Source: Deltaproteobacteria bacterium (GTDB lineage: Bacteria; Desulfobacterota; Desulfobacteria; Desulfobacterales; Desulfatirhabdiaceae). Taken from it: 64,000 nucleotides of DNA. Location of the stretch: assembly GCA_016219185.1 (NCBI GenBank), contig JACRBZ010000014.1:62001-126000 (forward strand). Direction: 5' to 3'. The stretch's first letter is position 1. Every line of letters starts with the position of its first letter. Positions 33,249 to 41,783 of the stretch are shown here, in pieces. A model generated the notes under the pieces. The model was not told where the DNA came from, ran no database searches, and saw nothing but the letters and a program-made list of their open reading frames with translations. A program made the translations under genes and the position numbers.

Positions 33249-33800
33249 ATGAATGTCATCCCAACATCCTTAAAAGAAGTTGTTATTGTTGAACCCGACG
33301 TGTTTGCGGACAAACGTGGTTTTTTCATGGAAACCTATCACCAGGAGCGGTACCGCAGCGCCGGTGTCCTGCCAACCTTTATCCAGGATAATCTTTCCTT
33401 CTCCGTGAAGGGCACCCTGAGAGGGCTTCATTTTCAGGTCAACCGGCCACAGGCCAAACTGGTTCAGGTCATTTCCGGAGAAATATTTGATGTGGCCGTG
33501 GATATTCGAAACGGTTCCCCGACATTCGGCCAGTGGGCAGGCGTGCATCTGTCCAGCGAAAGCAAACGGCAGTTGTTCGTTCCCGAAGGCTTTGCCCACG
33601 GTTTCTGTGTGCTCAGTGAAACCGCCTTGTTCCTGTATAAATGTTCGGATTTTTACGAGCCGGCCGATGAAGGCGGTATCCTGTGGTCTGATCCGGCTAT
33701 CGGTATCGAATGGCCCATAACAGATCCCATCATTTCAGACAAGGACAACCGGTTTCCCTGTCTCTCAGCGCTGCTCCCGCATCAACTGCCCAGGAGGTAA
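33249..33800 (+). CDS. rfbC: dTDP-4-dehydrorhamnose 3,5-epimerase
   Basis: 183 aa from the second of two ATGs (33249), which has AGAAGGA at correct spacing. Cupin enzyme of dTDP-L-rhamnose synthesis. Visible: EVVIVEPDVFADKRGFFMETYH at the N-terminus, IQDNLSFSVKGTLRGLHFQ with the catalytic His in RGLHFQ, KLVQVISGEIFDVAVDIR, and FVPEGFAHGFCVLSE; the active-site Tyr lies in LYKCSDFY. It pairs with rfbD four bases downstream; rfbA and rfbB are not in the window. Confidence 0.94.
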   Translation: MNVIPTSLKEVVIVEPDVFADKRGFFMETYHQERYRSAGVLPTFIQDNLSFSVKGTLRGLHFQVNRPQAKLVQVISGEIFDVAVDIRNGSPTFGQWAGVHLSSESKRQLFVPEGFAHGFCVLSETALFLYKCSDFYEPADEGGILWSDPAIGIEWPITDPIISDKDNRFPCLSALLPHQLPRR

Positions 33801-33804
33801 CCAG

Positions 33805-34689
33805 ATGAATATGTTAATCACCGGTGCCAATGGGCAGCTCGGGACGGAATTGATGCGCCAGGGTCCGGAAAGAGGGCATTCAGTCTTTCCCGTGGATTTG
33901 CCGGAGGTGGATATTACCAGCCCCGATCCGGTTCGTGCGGCTATCCGGGATGCGGGCGCATCCCTGGTTGTCAATTGCGCGGCATTTACCCAGGTGGACA
34001 TGGCCGAGTCGCAGGACATGCTGGCTTTTAAAGTCAACAGCCTGGGGCCTGCCATTCTCGCCCATGTCTGCGCCGAGGCCAACATTCCCCTGATTCACAT
34101 TTCAACCGACTTCGTGTTTGACGGAAGCAAGCAAACGCCTTATCTGGAAACGGACCCGATTTCGCCAATGAGCGTTTACGGCAAGAGCAAGGCTGTGGGA
34201 GAGACGGCGGTGGAAAGAATTCTGAGCCGGCACATTATTTTAAGAACCGCCTGGCTTTACGCCCTTCAGGGCCAGAATTTTGTCCGGACCATCCTGAGGC
34301 TGGGAGCCGAAAGGGATACGGTGCGGGTGGTTTCGGATCAACTGGGCTGCCCGACGTGCGCCGCTGATCTGGCAGAAGCCATATTGACCCTTTCGGAAGC
34401 CATCCGGACCCGGGAAGAAATCGCCTGGGGAACCTATCACTATTGCGGAAAAGGGGTGGTTTCCTGGCATGAATTCGCGCAGGCGATTCTGGATATCGCC
34501 AAAGCGTACATTCCGCTGAAAACCACCCGGGTGGAACCCATCCCGACCGATCAGTACCCAACGCCGGCAAAACGGCCTGCCTATTCGGCCCTGAATTGCG
34601 AAAAGATTCAGAACGCGTTCGGGATTTATCCCAAACCCTGGCGGGAAAGCCTTGAAAAAACGCTTCACCAGATGCTGGCAGCTTCTTGA
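33805..34689 (+). CDS. rfbD: dTDP-4-dehydrorhamnose reductase
   Basis: 294 aa. Reduces dTDP-4-keto-L-rhamnose to dTDP-L-rhamnose with NAD(P)H. N-terminal MLITGANGQLGTEL (GxxGxxG), NCAAFTQVDMAE, HISTDFVFDG, and the SDR catalytic SVYGKSKAVGE (YxxxK). AGGAGG precedes ATG 33805. The stop overlaps the TTG start of the U32 peptidase. Rhamnose here presumably feeds lipopolysaccharide or the glycan cluster at the right end of the window. Confidence 0.94.
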   Translation: MNMLITGANGQLGTELMRQGPERGHSVFPVDLPEVDITSPDPVRAAIRDAGASLVVNCAAFTQVDMAESQDMLAFKVNSLGPAILAHVCAEANIPLIHISTDFVFDGSKQTPYLETDPISPMSVYGKSKAVGETAVERILSRHIILRTAWLYALQGQNFVRTILRLGAERDTVRVVSDQLGCPTCAADLAEAILTLSEAIRTREEIAWGTYHYCGKGVVSWHEFAQAILDIAKAYIPLKTTRVEPIPTDQYPTPAKRPAYSALNCEKIQNAFGIYPKPWRESLEKTLHQMLAAS

Positions 34690-35906
34690 AAAATCATCGT
34701 AAAATCGAGCTTCTTGCGCCAGCGGGCAATTTTGAAAAGCTGAAAATCGCCATGCATTACGGGGCAGACGCGGTGTATCTTGGCGGCAAGGATTTCAGTT
34801 TAAGGAATTTTTCCGGCAATTTTACCCTTGCCGAACTTGACATGGCGATTCGGTTTACCCATGATCTCGGGAAAAAAGTATATGTTGCCTGCAACATCTA
34901 TCCCAGAAACCATGAACTGGATGCCATTTCCGGCTATCTGGATCAAATCGGCCGGTTGGCGCCGGATGCCGTCATCATGGCTGATCCCGGAATATTTCTG
35001 ATGGCCCGCCGCATCATTCCCGGAATTCCCATCCATGTCAGCACCCAGGCCAATATCACCAGTCTTGCCGGTGCCAGGTTCTGGAAAGAGATGGGCGCTG
35101 CCAGAATCAATACGGCAAGAGAGATTACGCTTTCCGAGATTTCCGAGATCGTTCGGGAATCCCGGATCGAGGTGGAGTCCTTTGTTCACGGTGCCATGTG
35201 CATCTCCTATTCCGGGCGCTGTCTGCTGAGCAGCTTCATGGCCAAACGGGACAGCAACCGGGGAATGTGCTGTCATCCCTGCCGGTGGCAGTATGCGGTT
35301 GTGGAAGAATTGCGGCCCGGAATATTCATGCCGGTAATGGAAGATGACCGGGGAACCTATATTTTTAATTCCAGGGACCTTTGCATGATCGCGCATCTTC
35401 CGGAAATGATCCGGGCAGGAATTTCTTCCCTGAAAATCGAAGGCCGGATGAAAGGCATCAATTACCTGGCAACCGTGGTAAAGGTATACCGGGAAGCCAT
35501 CGATGCCTGGTACGCGAATCCGGAAAATTTCAAGATCGATCCAGCATGGATGAAAGAGCTGCTTCGCATCAGCCACAGGGGATATTGTACGGGATTTTAT
35601 TTCGGAGATCCGGATCAGACATCCCCCAATTTTGACAATTACAAGTCATTCCATGATCACGTTTTCATGGCGGAAATCATCGAGGCGCCCGAAGACGGCA
35701 GTGTGATCTGTCATATCCGGAACAAGATTCAAAAAGGAGACGCAGTCGAGATTCTGACCCGTAAAGGCCCTGCCCGGGCCGACACGGTTCAGGCGCTTTT
35801 TGACTTGAGCGGCGCTCCCCTTGATTTTACGCAGACCGGAACGCATGTTCGGATTTTGCTGAACGGTCGATATGATGTCCATGATTTAATCCGAAAAGCC
35901 GGGTGA
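34686..35906 (+). CDS. peptidase U32 family protein (TrhP/RlhA-like)
   Basis: 406 aa, beginning at a TTG that overlaps the rfbD stop (TTGA); no better start precedes the conserved IELLAPAGNFEKLKIAMHYGAD. The U32 signature is intact: ESFVHGAMCISYSGRCLLS, then RGMCCHPCRWQY with further Cys residues that probably bind an Fe-S cluster or Zn. In E. coli, relatives TrhP and RlhA carry out prephenate-dependent hydroxylation of tRNA uridine and rRNA cytidine, so an RNA-modification role is more likely than proteolysis despite the family name. LKIEGRMKGINYLATVVKVYREAID is also typical. Confidence 0.88.
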   Translation: MKNHRKIELLAPAGNFEKLKIAMHYGADAVYLGGKDFSLRNFSGNFTLAELDMAIRFTHDLGKKVYVACNIYPRNHELDAISGYLDQIGRLAPDAVIMADPGIFLMARRIIPGIPIHVSTQANITSLAGARFWKEMGAARINTAREITLSEISEIVRESRIEVESFVHGAMCISYSGRCLLSSFMAKRDSNRGMCCHPCRWQYAVVEELRPGIFMPVMEDDRGTYIFNSRDLCMIAHLPEMIRAGISSLKIEGRMKGINYLATVVKVYREAIDAWYANPENFKIDPAWMKELLRISHRGYCTGFYFGDPDQTSPNFDNYKSFHDHVFMAEIIEAPEDGSVICHIRNKIQKGDAVEILTRKGPARADTVQALFDLSGAPLDFTQTGTHVRILLNGRYDVHDLIRKAG

Positions 35907-35984
35907 TTTCCGGCCGGGAGCAAGATGCCGGAAAGCCCTCAGCCCATAACCCATAACATTTAAAACATAGCGCTAAAACCAATT

Positions 35985-36722
35985 ATGGAACATACCCTGA
36001 TCCCCCTATCGTTAGATGACACGTTCAAATTTTCCTGCAACGCGGGCGTTCTTTGCTTCAATGAATGCTGCAAGGATGTGAACCAGTTTTTAACCCCTTA
36101 TGATGTGCTGAGGCTCAAACGCCATTTCGGGATTTCTTCCGGAGAATTTCTGGAAAAATATACCACGCAGCATGTCGGTCCTGAAACCGGGCTTCCCGTG
36201 GTTTGCCTGAAAACCGATCCCGCGGACGGGTTTACCTGCCCTTTTGTATCGCCGGAAGGGTGCCGGGTCTATGACAGCCGGCCGTCCTCCTGCCGGACCT
36301 ATCCGCTGGCCAGAATGCTTTCCAGATCCCGGGAAACGGGCCAGATCACGATTCAGTATGGTCTGCTCGTTGAGCCGCATTGTCTGGGGCATGAACAGGA
36401 TCGCCAACAGAGCGTCCGGGAATGGATCGCTTCCCAGGGCATTGCCCCCTATGATGCCATGAACGACAGGATGATGGATATCATCAGCCTGAAAAACCGC
36501 CTGATACCCGGCGCGCTGGACTTGAAGTCCAGGCATCTGTTTTCCATGGCCTGTTACGACCTGGATGCATTCCGAAAATATCTGACGGATAATTTTTCGC
36601 ATCAGCATCTTGGCTTGAATGCCGAATCCTGGCAACTGCTTCTGGAAGATGATGTCGAGCTTCTGAAATTCAGCCTGAACTGGCTGAAGCAGGCATTGTT
36701 CGGCGCTTTGATGCATCCGTAA
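35985..36722 (+). CDS. YkgJ-type cysteine cluster protein (first of two paralogues)
   Basis: 245 aa. A CxxxxxxCxxxCC N-terminal cluster (CNAGVLCFNECCKDVNQF) is followed by CPF..PEGCRVYDSRPSSCRTYPLAR, the zinc/iron-chelating YkgJ/FliB-like pattern with eight cysteines. The C-terminal half, about 100 residues, is helical and ends with LLEDDVELLKFSLNWLKQALFG. A paralogue at 44467-45255 shares this cysteine pattern and even the DDVELL tail. The function of YkgJ proteins is unknown, probably metal or Fe-S binding. No clear operon partner; thiS begins 71 bp downstream. Confidence 0.8.
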   Translation: MEHTLIPLSLDDTFKFSCNAGVLCFNECCKDVNQFLTPYDVLRLKRHFGISSGEFLEKYTTQHVGPETGLPVVCLKTDPADGFTCPFVSPEGCRVYDSRPSSCRTYPLARMLSRSRETGQITIQYGLLVEPHCLGHEQDRQQSVREWIASQGIAPYDAMNDRMMDIISLKNRLIPGALDLKSRHLFSMACYDLDAFRKYLTDNFSHQHLGLNAESWQLLLEDDVELLKFSLNWLKQALFGALMHP

Positions 36723-36793
36723 GGAATGCGCGTTGTGAACGGTTTCCGGTGCGTTTGACGAAATGCGCGTATCTGAAAAAGGACTAAAAAAAG

Positions 36794-36994
36794 ATGTTGG
36801 TCATTATTAACGGAAAACAGGAAGAACTCACTGAAAGCATTTCCATTGGAGAGCTCCTTGCCCGGAAAAAACTTGATTTTGATTCCGTTGTCGTTGAGTA
36901 CAACAGACTCATTATCAATAAAGCGGATTTCCATAATTTTGTCATGAAGGAGAACGACACCCTCGAGGTTTTGAGATTTGTAGGGGGAGGATGA
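36794..36994 (+). CDS. thiS: thiamin biosynthesis sulfur-carrier protein
   Basis: 66 aa ubiquitin-like beta-grasp protein. It begins [20 protein letters not shown] and ends [12 protein letters not shown], with the C-terminal Gly-Gly that ThiF adenylates and that is converted to thiocarboxylate. It starts a cluster with thiG five bases later, then thiH, thiF and thiE. I see no TPP riboswitch in the 71 bp before it. Confidence 0.95.
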   Translation: MLVIINGKQEELTESISIGELLARKKLDFDSVVVEYNRLIINKADFHNFVMKENDTLEVLRFVGGG

Positions 36995-36998
36995 GACC

Positions 36999-37787
36999 AT
37001 GAAGCATGAAGACTATCTTGAAATCGGTGGCACGAAACTTTCCAGTCGTCTCTTTATCGGCACGGGAAAATACCCATCGGATGCGCTGATTCCACAGATT
37101 GTGGAAAGCTCCGGCTCCCAGGTGATCACGGTTGCCCTCAGAAGGGTGGATTTTGATTCGCACACGGAAAATGTCATAAAGTACATCCCCAAAACAATGC
37201 AGCTTCTGCCCAACACATCCGGAGCAAGAACATCCGATGAGGCGATCCGCATTGCAAGGCTTGCAAAGGCCATGGGATGCGGGAACTGGATAAAGATCGA
37301 AGTGATTTCGGACAACAAATATCTCCTGCCGGATGGTTACGAAACCATCAAGGCAACGGATGTCCTGGCACGGGAGGGTTTTGTGGTACTTCCCTACATC
37401 AACCCCGACCTCATGGTGGCCAGGCAGCTTCAAAACGCCGGAGCTGCCGCCGTGATGCCCCTGGGCGCGCCCATCGGCTCTAACCGGGGTCTTAAAACCG
37501 GAGAGATGATCCGGATTCTGATCGACGAGATCGATATTCCGATTATCGTTGATGCGGGCATTGGAAAACCTTCCCATGCCTGCATGGCGATGGAGATGGG
37601 CGCTGCCGCCTGCCTGGTGAATACCGCCATAGCCGGCGCCAATGACCCCGTGAGGATGGCGGGCGCTTTCGCCGATGCTGTCCGCGCGGGAAGGGCTGCC
37701 TTTCTTGCGGGTCTTGGGGCAACACGAAAAACCGGATCCGCTTCCTCTCCCTTGACCGGCTTTCTGGATTCCGGAGAACCGCGATGA
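36999..37787 (+). CDS. thiG: thiazole synthase
   Basis: 262 aa (beta/alpha)8-barrel enzyme that condenses 1-deoxy-D-xylulose 5-phosphate, dehydroglycine and ThiS-thiocarboxylate into the thiamin thiazole. Family segments: [58 protein letters not shown] with the Schiff-base Lys 99, [25 protein letters not shown] and [11 protein letters not shown]. The final four bases overlap the thiH start (ATGA). ThiH in the next gene supplies dehydroglycine, the anaerobic route. Confidence 0.96.
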   Translation: MKHEDYLEIGGTKLSSRLFIGTGKYPSDALIPQIVESSGSQVITVALRRVDFDSHTENVIKYIPKTMQLLPNTSGARTSDEAIRIARLAKAMGCGNWIKIEVISDNKYLLPDGYETIKATDVLAREGFVVLPYINPDLMVARQLQNAGAAAVMPLGAPIGSNRGLKTGEMIRILIDEIDIPIIVDAGIGKPSHACMAMEMGAAACLVNTAIAGANDPVRMAGAFADAVRAGRAAFLAGLGATRKTGSASSPLTGFLDSGEPR

Positions 37788-38911
37788 GTTTCTACCAGAG
37801 CTATCTTGAATACCGGGATTTTCCTTTTGCTCAGTACCTTGATGCTGTCACCGAGAGACAGGCAGAGGCTGCGCTTTCCAAAGAGAGACTGAAAGCGGAA
37901 GACCTTCTTGCCCTTCTTTCCCCCCGGGCCGAGCAATTTATTGAAGACATGGCCCAGAAAGCCCATCGCCTTACGATGAACCAGTTCGGGCGTGTGATTT
38001 TCCTCTTTACCCCGATGTACCTTTCCAATTTTTGCACAAACCATTGCCTCTACTGCGGCTTCAATGTTCGAAACAAGATAGGCAGAAGGCGGCTTTCCTT
38101 CGATGAGGTGGAAAAAGAGGCTGCCAAGATCGCCGAAACCGGCCTCAAGCATATTTTGATCCTGACCGGAGAAGCAAAAAAAAAGGCCGGCATTGAATAC
38201 CTCGAAGGGTGCATTCAAATTCTTAAAAAATATTTTACGTCCATTGCTATTGAAATCTATCCCCTCGAGACCGATGAATACGGGAAGCTGATCGCCTCCG
38301 GCGTGGATTCCCTGACCCTCTTTCAGGAAACTTACAACGAGAAGCTCTATGAAACGCTTCACCCAAAGGGGCCGAAACGAAATTACAGGTTTCGGATCGA
38401 TGCGCCTGAAAGAGGCTGCATGGCGGGCATGCGCTCGGTAAATATCGGCGCTCTGCTCGGGCTGGACAATTGGCGTAGCGAGGCTTTTTTTACCGGACTC
38501 CATGCGGAATACCTCCAGAGAAAATATCCCGAGGTGGAGATCAGCATCTCCCTTCCCCGGATGAGGCCCCATGTCGGAGGATTCCAGCCGGAGTATACGG
38601 TTTCGGACAGAAACCTTGTCCAGATCATGACGGCTTTCCGTCTGTTTCTCCCAAGGGCCGGGATCACCGTTTCCACAAGGGAGAGCGCGTCATTCCGGGA
38701 CAGCATCCTGCCTCTTGGGGTAACCAGGATGTCCGCGGGTTCCTGCACGTCCGTGGGCGGCCATACCAGCAAAGAAGCCAGATCCAGCCAGTTTGAGATC
38801 TCCGATGAAAGGAGTGTCGGGGAGATGGCGGCAACACTTGCCGGTCTCGGATTCCAGCCTGTTTATAAAGACTGGCAGCCCATGGAGGCAAGGATTGATG
38901 AATCCGTTTGA
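37784..38911 (+). CDS. thiH: 2-iminoacetate synthase (radical SAM)
   Basis: 375 aa. Splits tyrosine to dehydroglycine and p-cresol without oxygen, so its presence rather than ThiO fits an anaerobe. The radical-SAM motif is CTNHCLYC (Cys 84, 88, 91) after MYLSNFC. Other ThiH features: [61 protein letters not shown], and the C-terminal [17 protein letters not shown]. Overlaps thiF by 14 bases. Confidence 0.96.
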   Translation: MSFYQSYLEYRDFPFAQYLDAVTERQAEAALSKERLKAEDLLALLSPRAEQFIEDMAQKAHRLTMNQFGRVIFLFTPMYLSNFCTNHCLYCGFNVRNKIGRRRLSFDEVEKEAAKIAETGLKHILILTGEAKKKAGIEYLEGCIQILKKYFTSIAIEIYPLETDEYGKLIASGVDSLTLFQETYNEKLYETLHPKGPKRNYRFRIDAPERGCMAGMRSVNIGALLGLDNWRSEAFFTGLHAEYLQRKYPEVEISISLPRMRPHVGGFQPEYTVSDRNLVQIMTAFRLFLPRAGITVSTRESASFRDSILPLGVTRMSAGSCTSVGGHTSKEARSSQFEISDERSVGEMAATLAGLGFQPVYKDWQPMEARIDESV

Positions 38912-39533
38912 AAGCGGGCTGGCGTTTCATATCGGAAAAGAAGCACTCGAACTGCTTCAGTCCGTGCGGATCGGGATTGCAGGGGCCGGAGGATTGGGTT
39001 CCAACTGCGCGGCCAATCTGGTAAGAAGCGGTTTTAAACAATTTGTCATCGTGGATTTCGATAATGTCGAGTACTCCAACCTCAACCGGCAGTTCTTTTT
39101 CTGGGCCCAGTCCGGAAAGCCCAAGGTAGAGATGCTCAGGGAGAACTTGATGGCAATAAACCCCGATCTTGATCTTTCCATGCATTCAAGGAAAATCGAT
39201 TCCGCTAATATGAACGATTTTTTCAGCGAATGCCAGGCCATTGTCGAAGCTTTTGATAATCCGGAATGCAAGAAGATGATCGTAGAGCGGTATATGAATT
39301 CTGAAAAGCTTCTGGTTGCGGCTTCGGGAATCTCGGGCTGGGGGCAAAGCGATCGGATCAAGACCCGGAGAATCCGTGAGAACTTTTTCATTGTTGGGGA
39401 TATGGTATCAGAGGCGAGCCGGGAATGTCCCCCCATGTCCCCGGCGGTTAACATTGCCGCGGCCAAGCAGGCGGACGTGGTGCTTTCCTATTATCTGGCC
39501 CGCGTTAAATCCGGACTTGGGCATGAAGCCTGA
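38898..39533 (+). CDS. thiF: ThiS adenylyltransferase, short ThiF-type
   Basis: 211 aa from ATG 38898; upstream continuation of the frame lies inside thiH. E1-like enzyme that adenylates the ThiS C-terminus. Nucleotide loop [22 protein letters not shown] (split here: GAGGLGSN), Arg finger/base-binding [16 protein letters not shown], and a later [12 protein letters not shown]. It is shorter than MoeB/E. coli ThiF and lacks paired CxxC zinc ligands, as do other ThiF proteins found with ThiS-ThiG-ThiH in anaerobes. Confidence 0.92.
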   Translation: MNPFESGLAFHIGKEALELLQSVRIGIAGAGGLGSNCAANLVRSGFKQFVIVDFDNVEYSNLNRQFFFWAQSGKPKVEMLRENLMAINPDLDLSMHSRKIDSANMNDFFSECQAIVEAFDNPECKKMIVERYMNSEKLLVAASGISGWGQSDRIKTRRIRENFFIVGDMVSEASRECPPMSPAVNIAAAKQADVVLSYYLARVKSGLGHEA

Positions 39534-39569
39534 CCCCACCCGAGTCGTTACGAAAAAAGAAGGAGCGAT

Positions 39570-40202
39570 GTGTTGAGAAATTTTCCTCAAACCGATCTTT
39601 ACTGCCTGACCGCCGAGGCATATTCCCTGGGAAGAACAAATGCCGAGGTGGTGGCTGAGATGATCGCCGCGGGTATCCAGGTGATACAGTACCGCGAAAA
39701 AGACAAATCCATGCGTGAGAAGTTCCGGGAATGCCAGGAGATCAGACGGATGACAACAGCGGCTGGTGTCACCTTCATCGTGAATGACGATGTTGACCTT
39801 GCCGTGATGACGGGCGCGGACGGAATTCACGTGGGTCAGGACGATCTTCCCGTCCCCGAAATCAGGCGGCTGGTCGGGGAAAAAATGATCATCGGCCTTT
39901 CCACCCACTCCCCGGAGCAGGCCTGTGAAGCCGAACGGATCGGGGTCGATTATATCGGGGTGGGTCCGATCTTCAGGACAACCACCAAGAAAGATGTCTG
40001 TGATCCGGTGGGGTTTCAATACCTCGAATATGTCGTTGAAAACATCAAAATCCCGTTTGTCGCTATTGGCGGCATCAAGGAGAGCAATGTCAGGGAGATT
40101 TCCGGCCGGGGGGCCACTTGCATCGCAATGGTCACGGAAATTGTCGGGGCCGAGAACATCAAGCAAAAGATAGCCGACATCAGAAGCCGGATCAGAAAAT
40201 AA
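39570..40202 (+). CDS. thiE: thiamin-phosphate synthase
   Basis: 210 aa. Joins HMP-pyrophosphate and thiazole phosphate. Start GTG 39570 (or TTG 39573) after AAGGAG. TIM-barrel signatures: LYCLTAEAYSLGR, GIQVIQYREKDKS, FIVNDDVDLAVMTGADGIHVGQDD, IGLSTHSPEQA, DYIGVGPIFRTTTKKD and FVAIGGIKESNV. Last gene of the thi cluster; the gap to thiF is 36 bp. The DLAVMTGADGIHVGQ stretch includes the phosphate-binding residues. Confidence 0.95.
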   Translation: MLRNFPQTDLYCLTAEAYSLGRTNAEVVAEMIAAGIQVIQYREKDKSMREKFRECQEIRRMTTAAGVTFIVNDDVDLAVMTGADGIHVGQDDLPVPEIRRLVGEKMIIGLSTHSPEQACEAERIGVDYIGVGPIFRTTTKKDVCDPVGFQYLEYVVENIKIPFVAIGGIKESNVREISGRGATCIAMVTEIVGAENIKQKIADIRSRIRK

Positions 40203-40407
40203 AGAACCCGGCGCCGTAACAAATGGAGCCGCTCGTTCCCCTTGTCATCTGTGGCGTTGTCATGTACACTGTTTACTCATCCTCTCTGGGTAAACTGAAA
40301 CTGCCGGTTTAACAGGAGCATGGAGTTGACTGATCCGAAGCTGACGACGGGTTGTTCCAGTCAGGCAAACCTTTGATAAAAAAGAGCAAGAATGAAAGGG
40401 GGAACCT

Positions 40408-40602
40408 ATGACAGATCTCATCAATTACGTGTGTGCCGCATGTGGAAAAAAACGGACGCTTCCGGCCAATGAGCCGACCCCGGAATGCTGCAGAGAGACC
40501 ATGAACCTTGAACCGCTTCCGGTCTGTGAGACGGCCCCGAGCGCGGAGCATTCCCGCCTGGATGACGATTCCAGCCCCTGTGATGATGGCAGTGCAGGGT
40601 GA
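40408..40602 (+). CDS. small zinc-ribbon-like protein
   Basis: 64 aa, with ATG 40408 preceded by AAAGGGGGAA. The N-terminal half reads YVCAACGKKRTLPANEPTPE then CCRETM, a CxxC...CC arrangement like desulforedoxin/zinc ribbon knuckles; the rest is acidic and probably disordered (LDDDSSPCDDG). I do not recognise the family. It stands alone between thiE and the SLOG-like gene, on the same strand. Confidence 0.6.
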   Translation: MTDLINYVCAACGKKRTLPANEPTPECCRETMNLEPLPVCETAPSAEHSRLDDDSSPCDDGSAG

Positions 40603-40687
40603 GGTATCTGAGAATCCGAAATCGGAATCAATTCAGTAATATCATTTACAGTACATAACATGCAGGAGTTTTGAGAAAGGAACGAAG

Positions 40688-41248
40688 ATGAAGACGGAAG
40701 ATGTGATTCTTTTCAGCGGAGGCGCAAATGGGGCTGAAGCGGAATTTGGTGCGAATGCCGAGCGTTTTGGCATTGATGAAGTGAATTTTACGTTTGAAGG
40801 ACACAACAGAATCCGGCAGCGCGGCCTGCGCGTTCTGAATCGCGAGGAATTAAAAAATGGAGACGTGAGCCTGGAATACGTGTCGCGATTGATGAATCGC
40901 CGTTACACGGATAACCCCACATTCCGTAAAATCCTGCAAAGCATCTGGTATCAGATCAACAATGGACAGGAAGTTTACGTGATCGGAGAGATACTGGCGG
41001 ATAAAACCGTAAAGGGCGGCACGGGCTGGGGTGCCGAGTTCAGCAAACTCTGCAACAAACCCTTGTATGTGTTCGATCAGAAGCGCAATGCATGGTTCAG
41101 TTGGAATCATACGGATTGGGTGGAGCGAAAAAAAGGTGACGAACCGGTCATCAGCCATGTTCATTTTGCCGGCACGGGAACGCGCTTTCTGGAAGAAAAC
41201 GGCAAAAAAGCCATTCGTGAACTGTTCGAGAGAACATTTGTCCTTTAA
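40688..41248 (+). CDS. SLOG/YpsA-like nucleotide-binding-fold protein, function unknown
   Basis: 186 aa. AGGAAC precedes ATG 40688. The chain opens with a strand and glycine loop VILFSGGANGAEAEFGANAE and later has VYVIGEIL, GGTGWGAEFSKLCNKPLYVFDQ and a closing GTGTRFLEENGKKAIRELFE. Two separated glycine-rich loops after beta strands, with a conserved late GTG...E segment, fit the (circularly permuted) YpsA branch of the SLOG superfamily, which binds nucleotides or related ligands. This is by-eye assignment. The middle (RLMNRRYTDNPTFRKILQSIWY) is basic and helical. The next gene, ArfB-like, starts 30 bp later and may be co-transcribed. Confidence 0.6.
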   Translation: MKTEDVILFSGGANGAEAEFGANAERFGIDEVNFTFEGHNRIRQRGLRVLNREELKNGDVSLEYVSRLMNRRYTDNPTFRKILQSIWYQINNGQEVYVIGEILADKTVKGGTGWGAEFSKLCNKPLYVFDQKRNAWFSWNHTDWVERKKGDEPVISHVHFAGTGTRFLEENGKKAIRELFERTFVL

Positions 41249-41278
41249 TCATAAGATTTTTTTCATTACCTTCCGCCA

Positions 41279-41716
41279 ATGCTGCAAATCTCCGGCACCG
41301 TAGTCCTCCCTGACACCGAGATCGAGATCGTTGCGATTCGGGCCCAGGGAGCAGGCGGCCAGAATGTCAACAAGGTCTCTACCGCCATACACCTGCGCTT
41401 TGACATCGGTGCCTCCTCGCTGCCCGATTTTTACAAGGATCGGCTTTTAAAGCTGAAGGATCATCGCATCAGTCTGGATGGCGTCATCGTTATCAAGGCC
41501 CAGCAGCACCGAAGCCAGGAAAAGAACCGGGAGGAAGCCCTTCGCCGGCTTCAGGAACTCATCAAAAGCGTGGCCATATCGCCTAAACAGCGCAGGCCCA
41601 CCCGACGCACGCGCAGCTCTCAGGAAAAACGCCTGGACAGCAAGATTAAAAGAGGAAAGACCAAGGTCCTGAGAAGAAAATATCATCAATTAAAGAATGA
41701 CCCGAACGCGATTTGA
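41279..41716 (+). CDS. arfB: peptidyl-tRNA hydrolase ArfB-like (class I release-factor domain)
   Basis: 145 aa, the length of ArfB/YaeJ. It rescues stalled ribosomes by hydrolysing peptidyl-tRNA. The catalytic loop is [23 protein letters not shown] with the GGQ motif near residue 27, and the C-terminal tail is the basic helix that enters the mRNA channel ([20 protein letters not shown]). [21 protein letters not shown] is also typical of the family. No RF codon-recognition domain. Confidence 0.92.
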   Translation: MLQISGTVVLPDTEIEIVAIRAQGAGGQNVNKVSTAIHLRFDIGASSLPDFYKDRLLKLKDHRISLDGVIVIKAQQHRSQEKNREEALRRLQELIKSVAISPKQRRPTRRTRSSQEKRLDSKIKRGKTKVLRRKYHQLKNDPNAI

Positions 41717-41783
41717 GTTTCGGGTTGTTTTGCTCATGGAAATATTGTGAAATGATGCAGTTACGGTGTGAAGGGCGTCCCGC

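Noticed and set aside
36723..36793. TPP riboswitch ahead of thiS
   Set aside because: The gap is only 71 bp and has neither CTGAGA nor the other conserved THI-box words.
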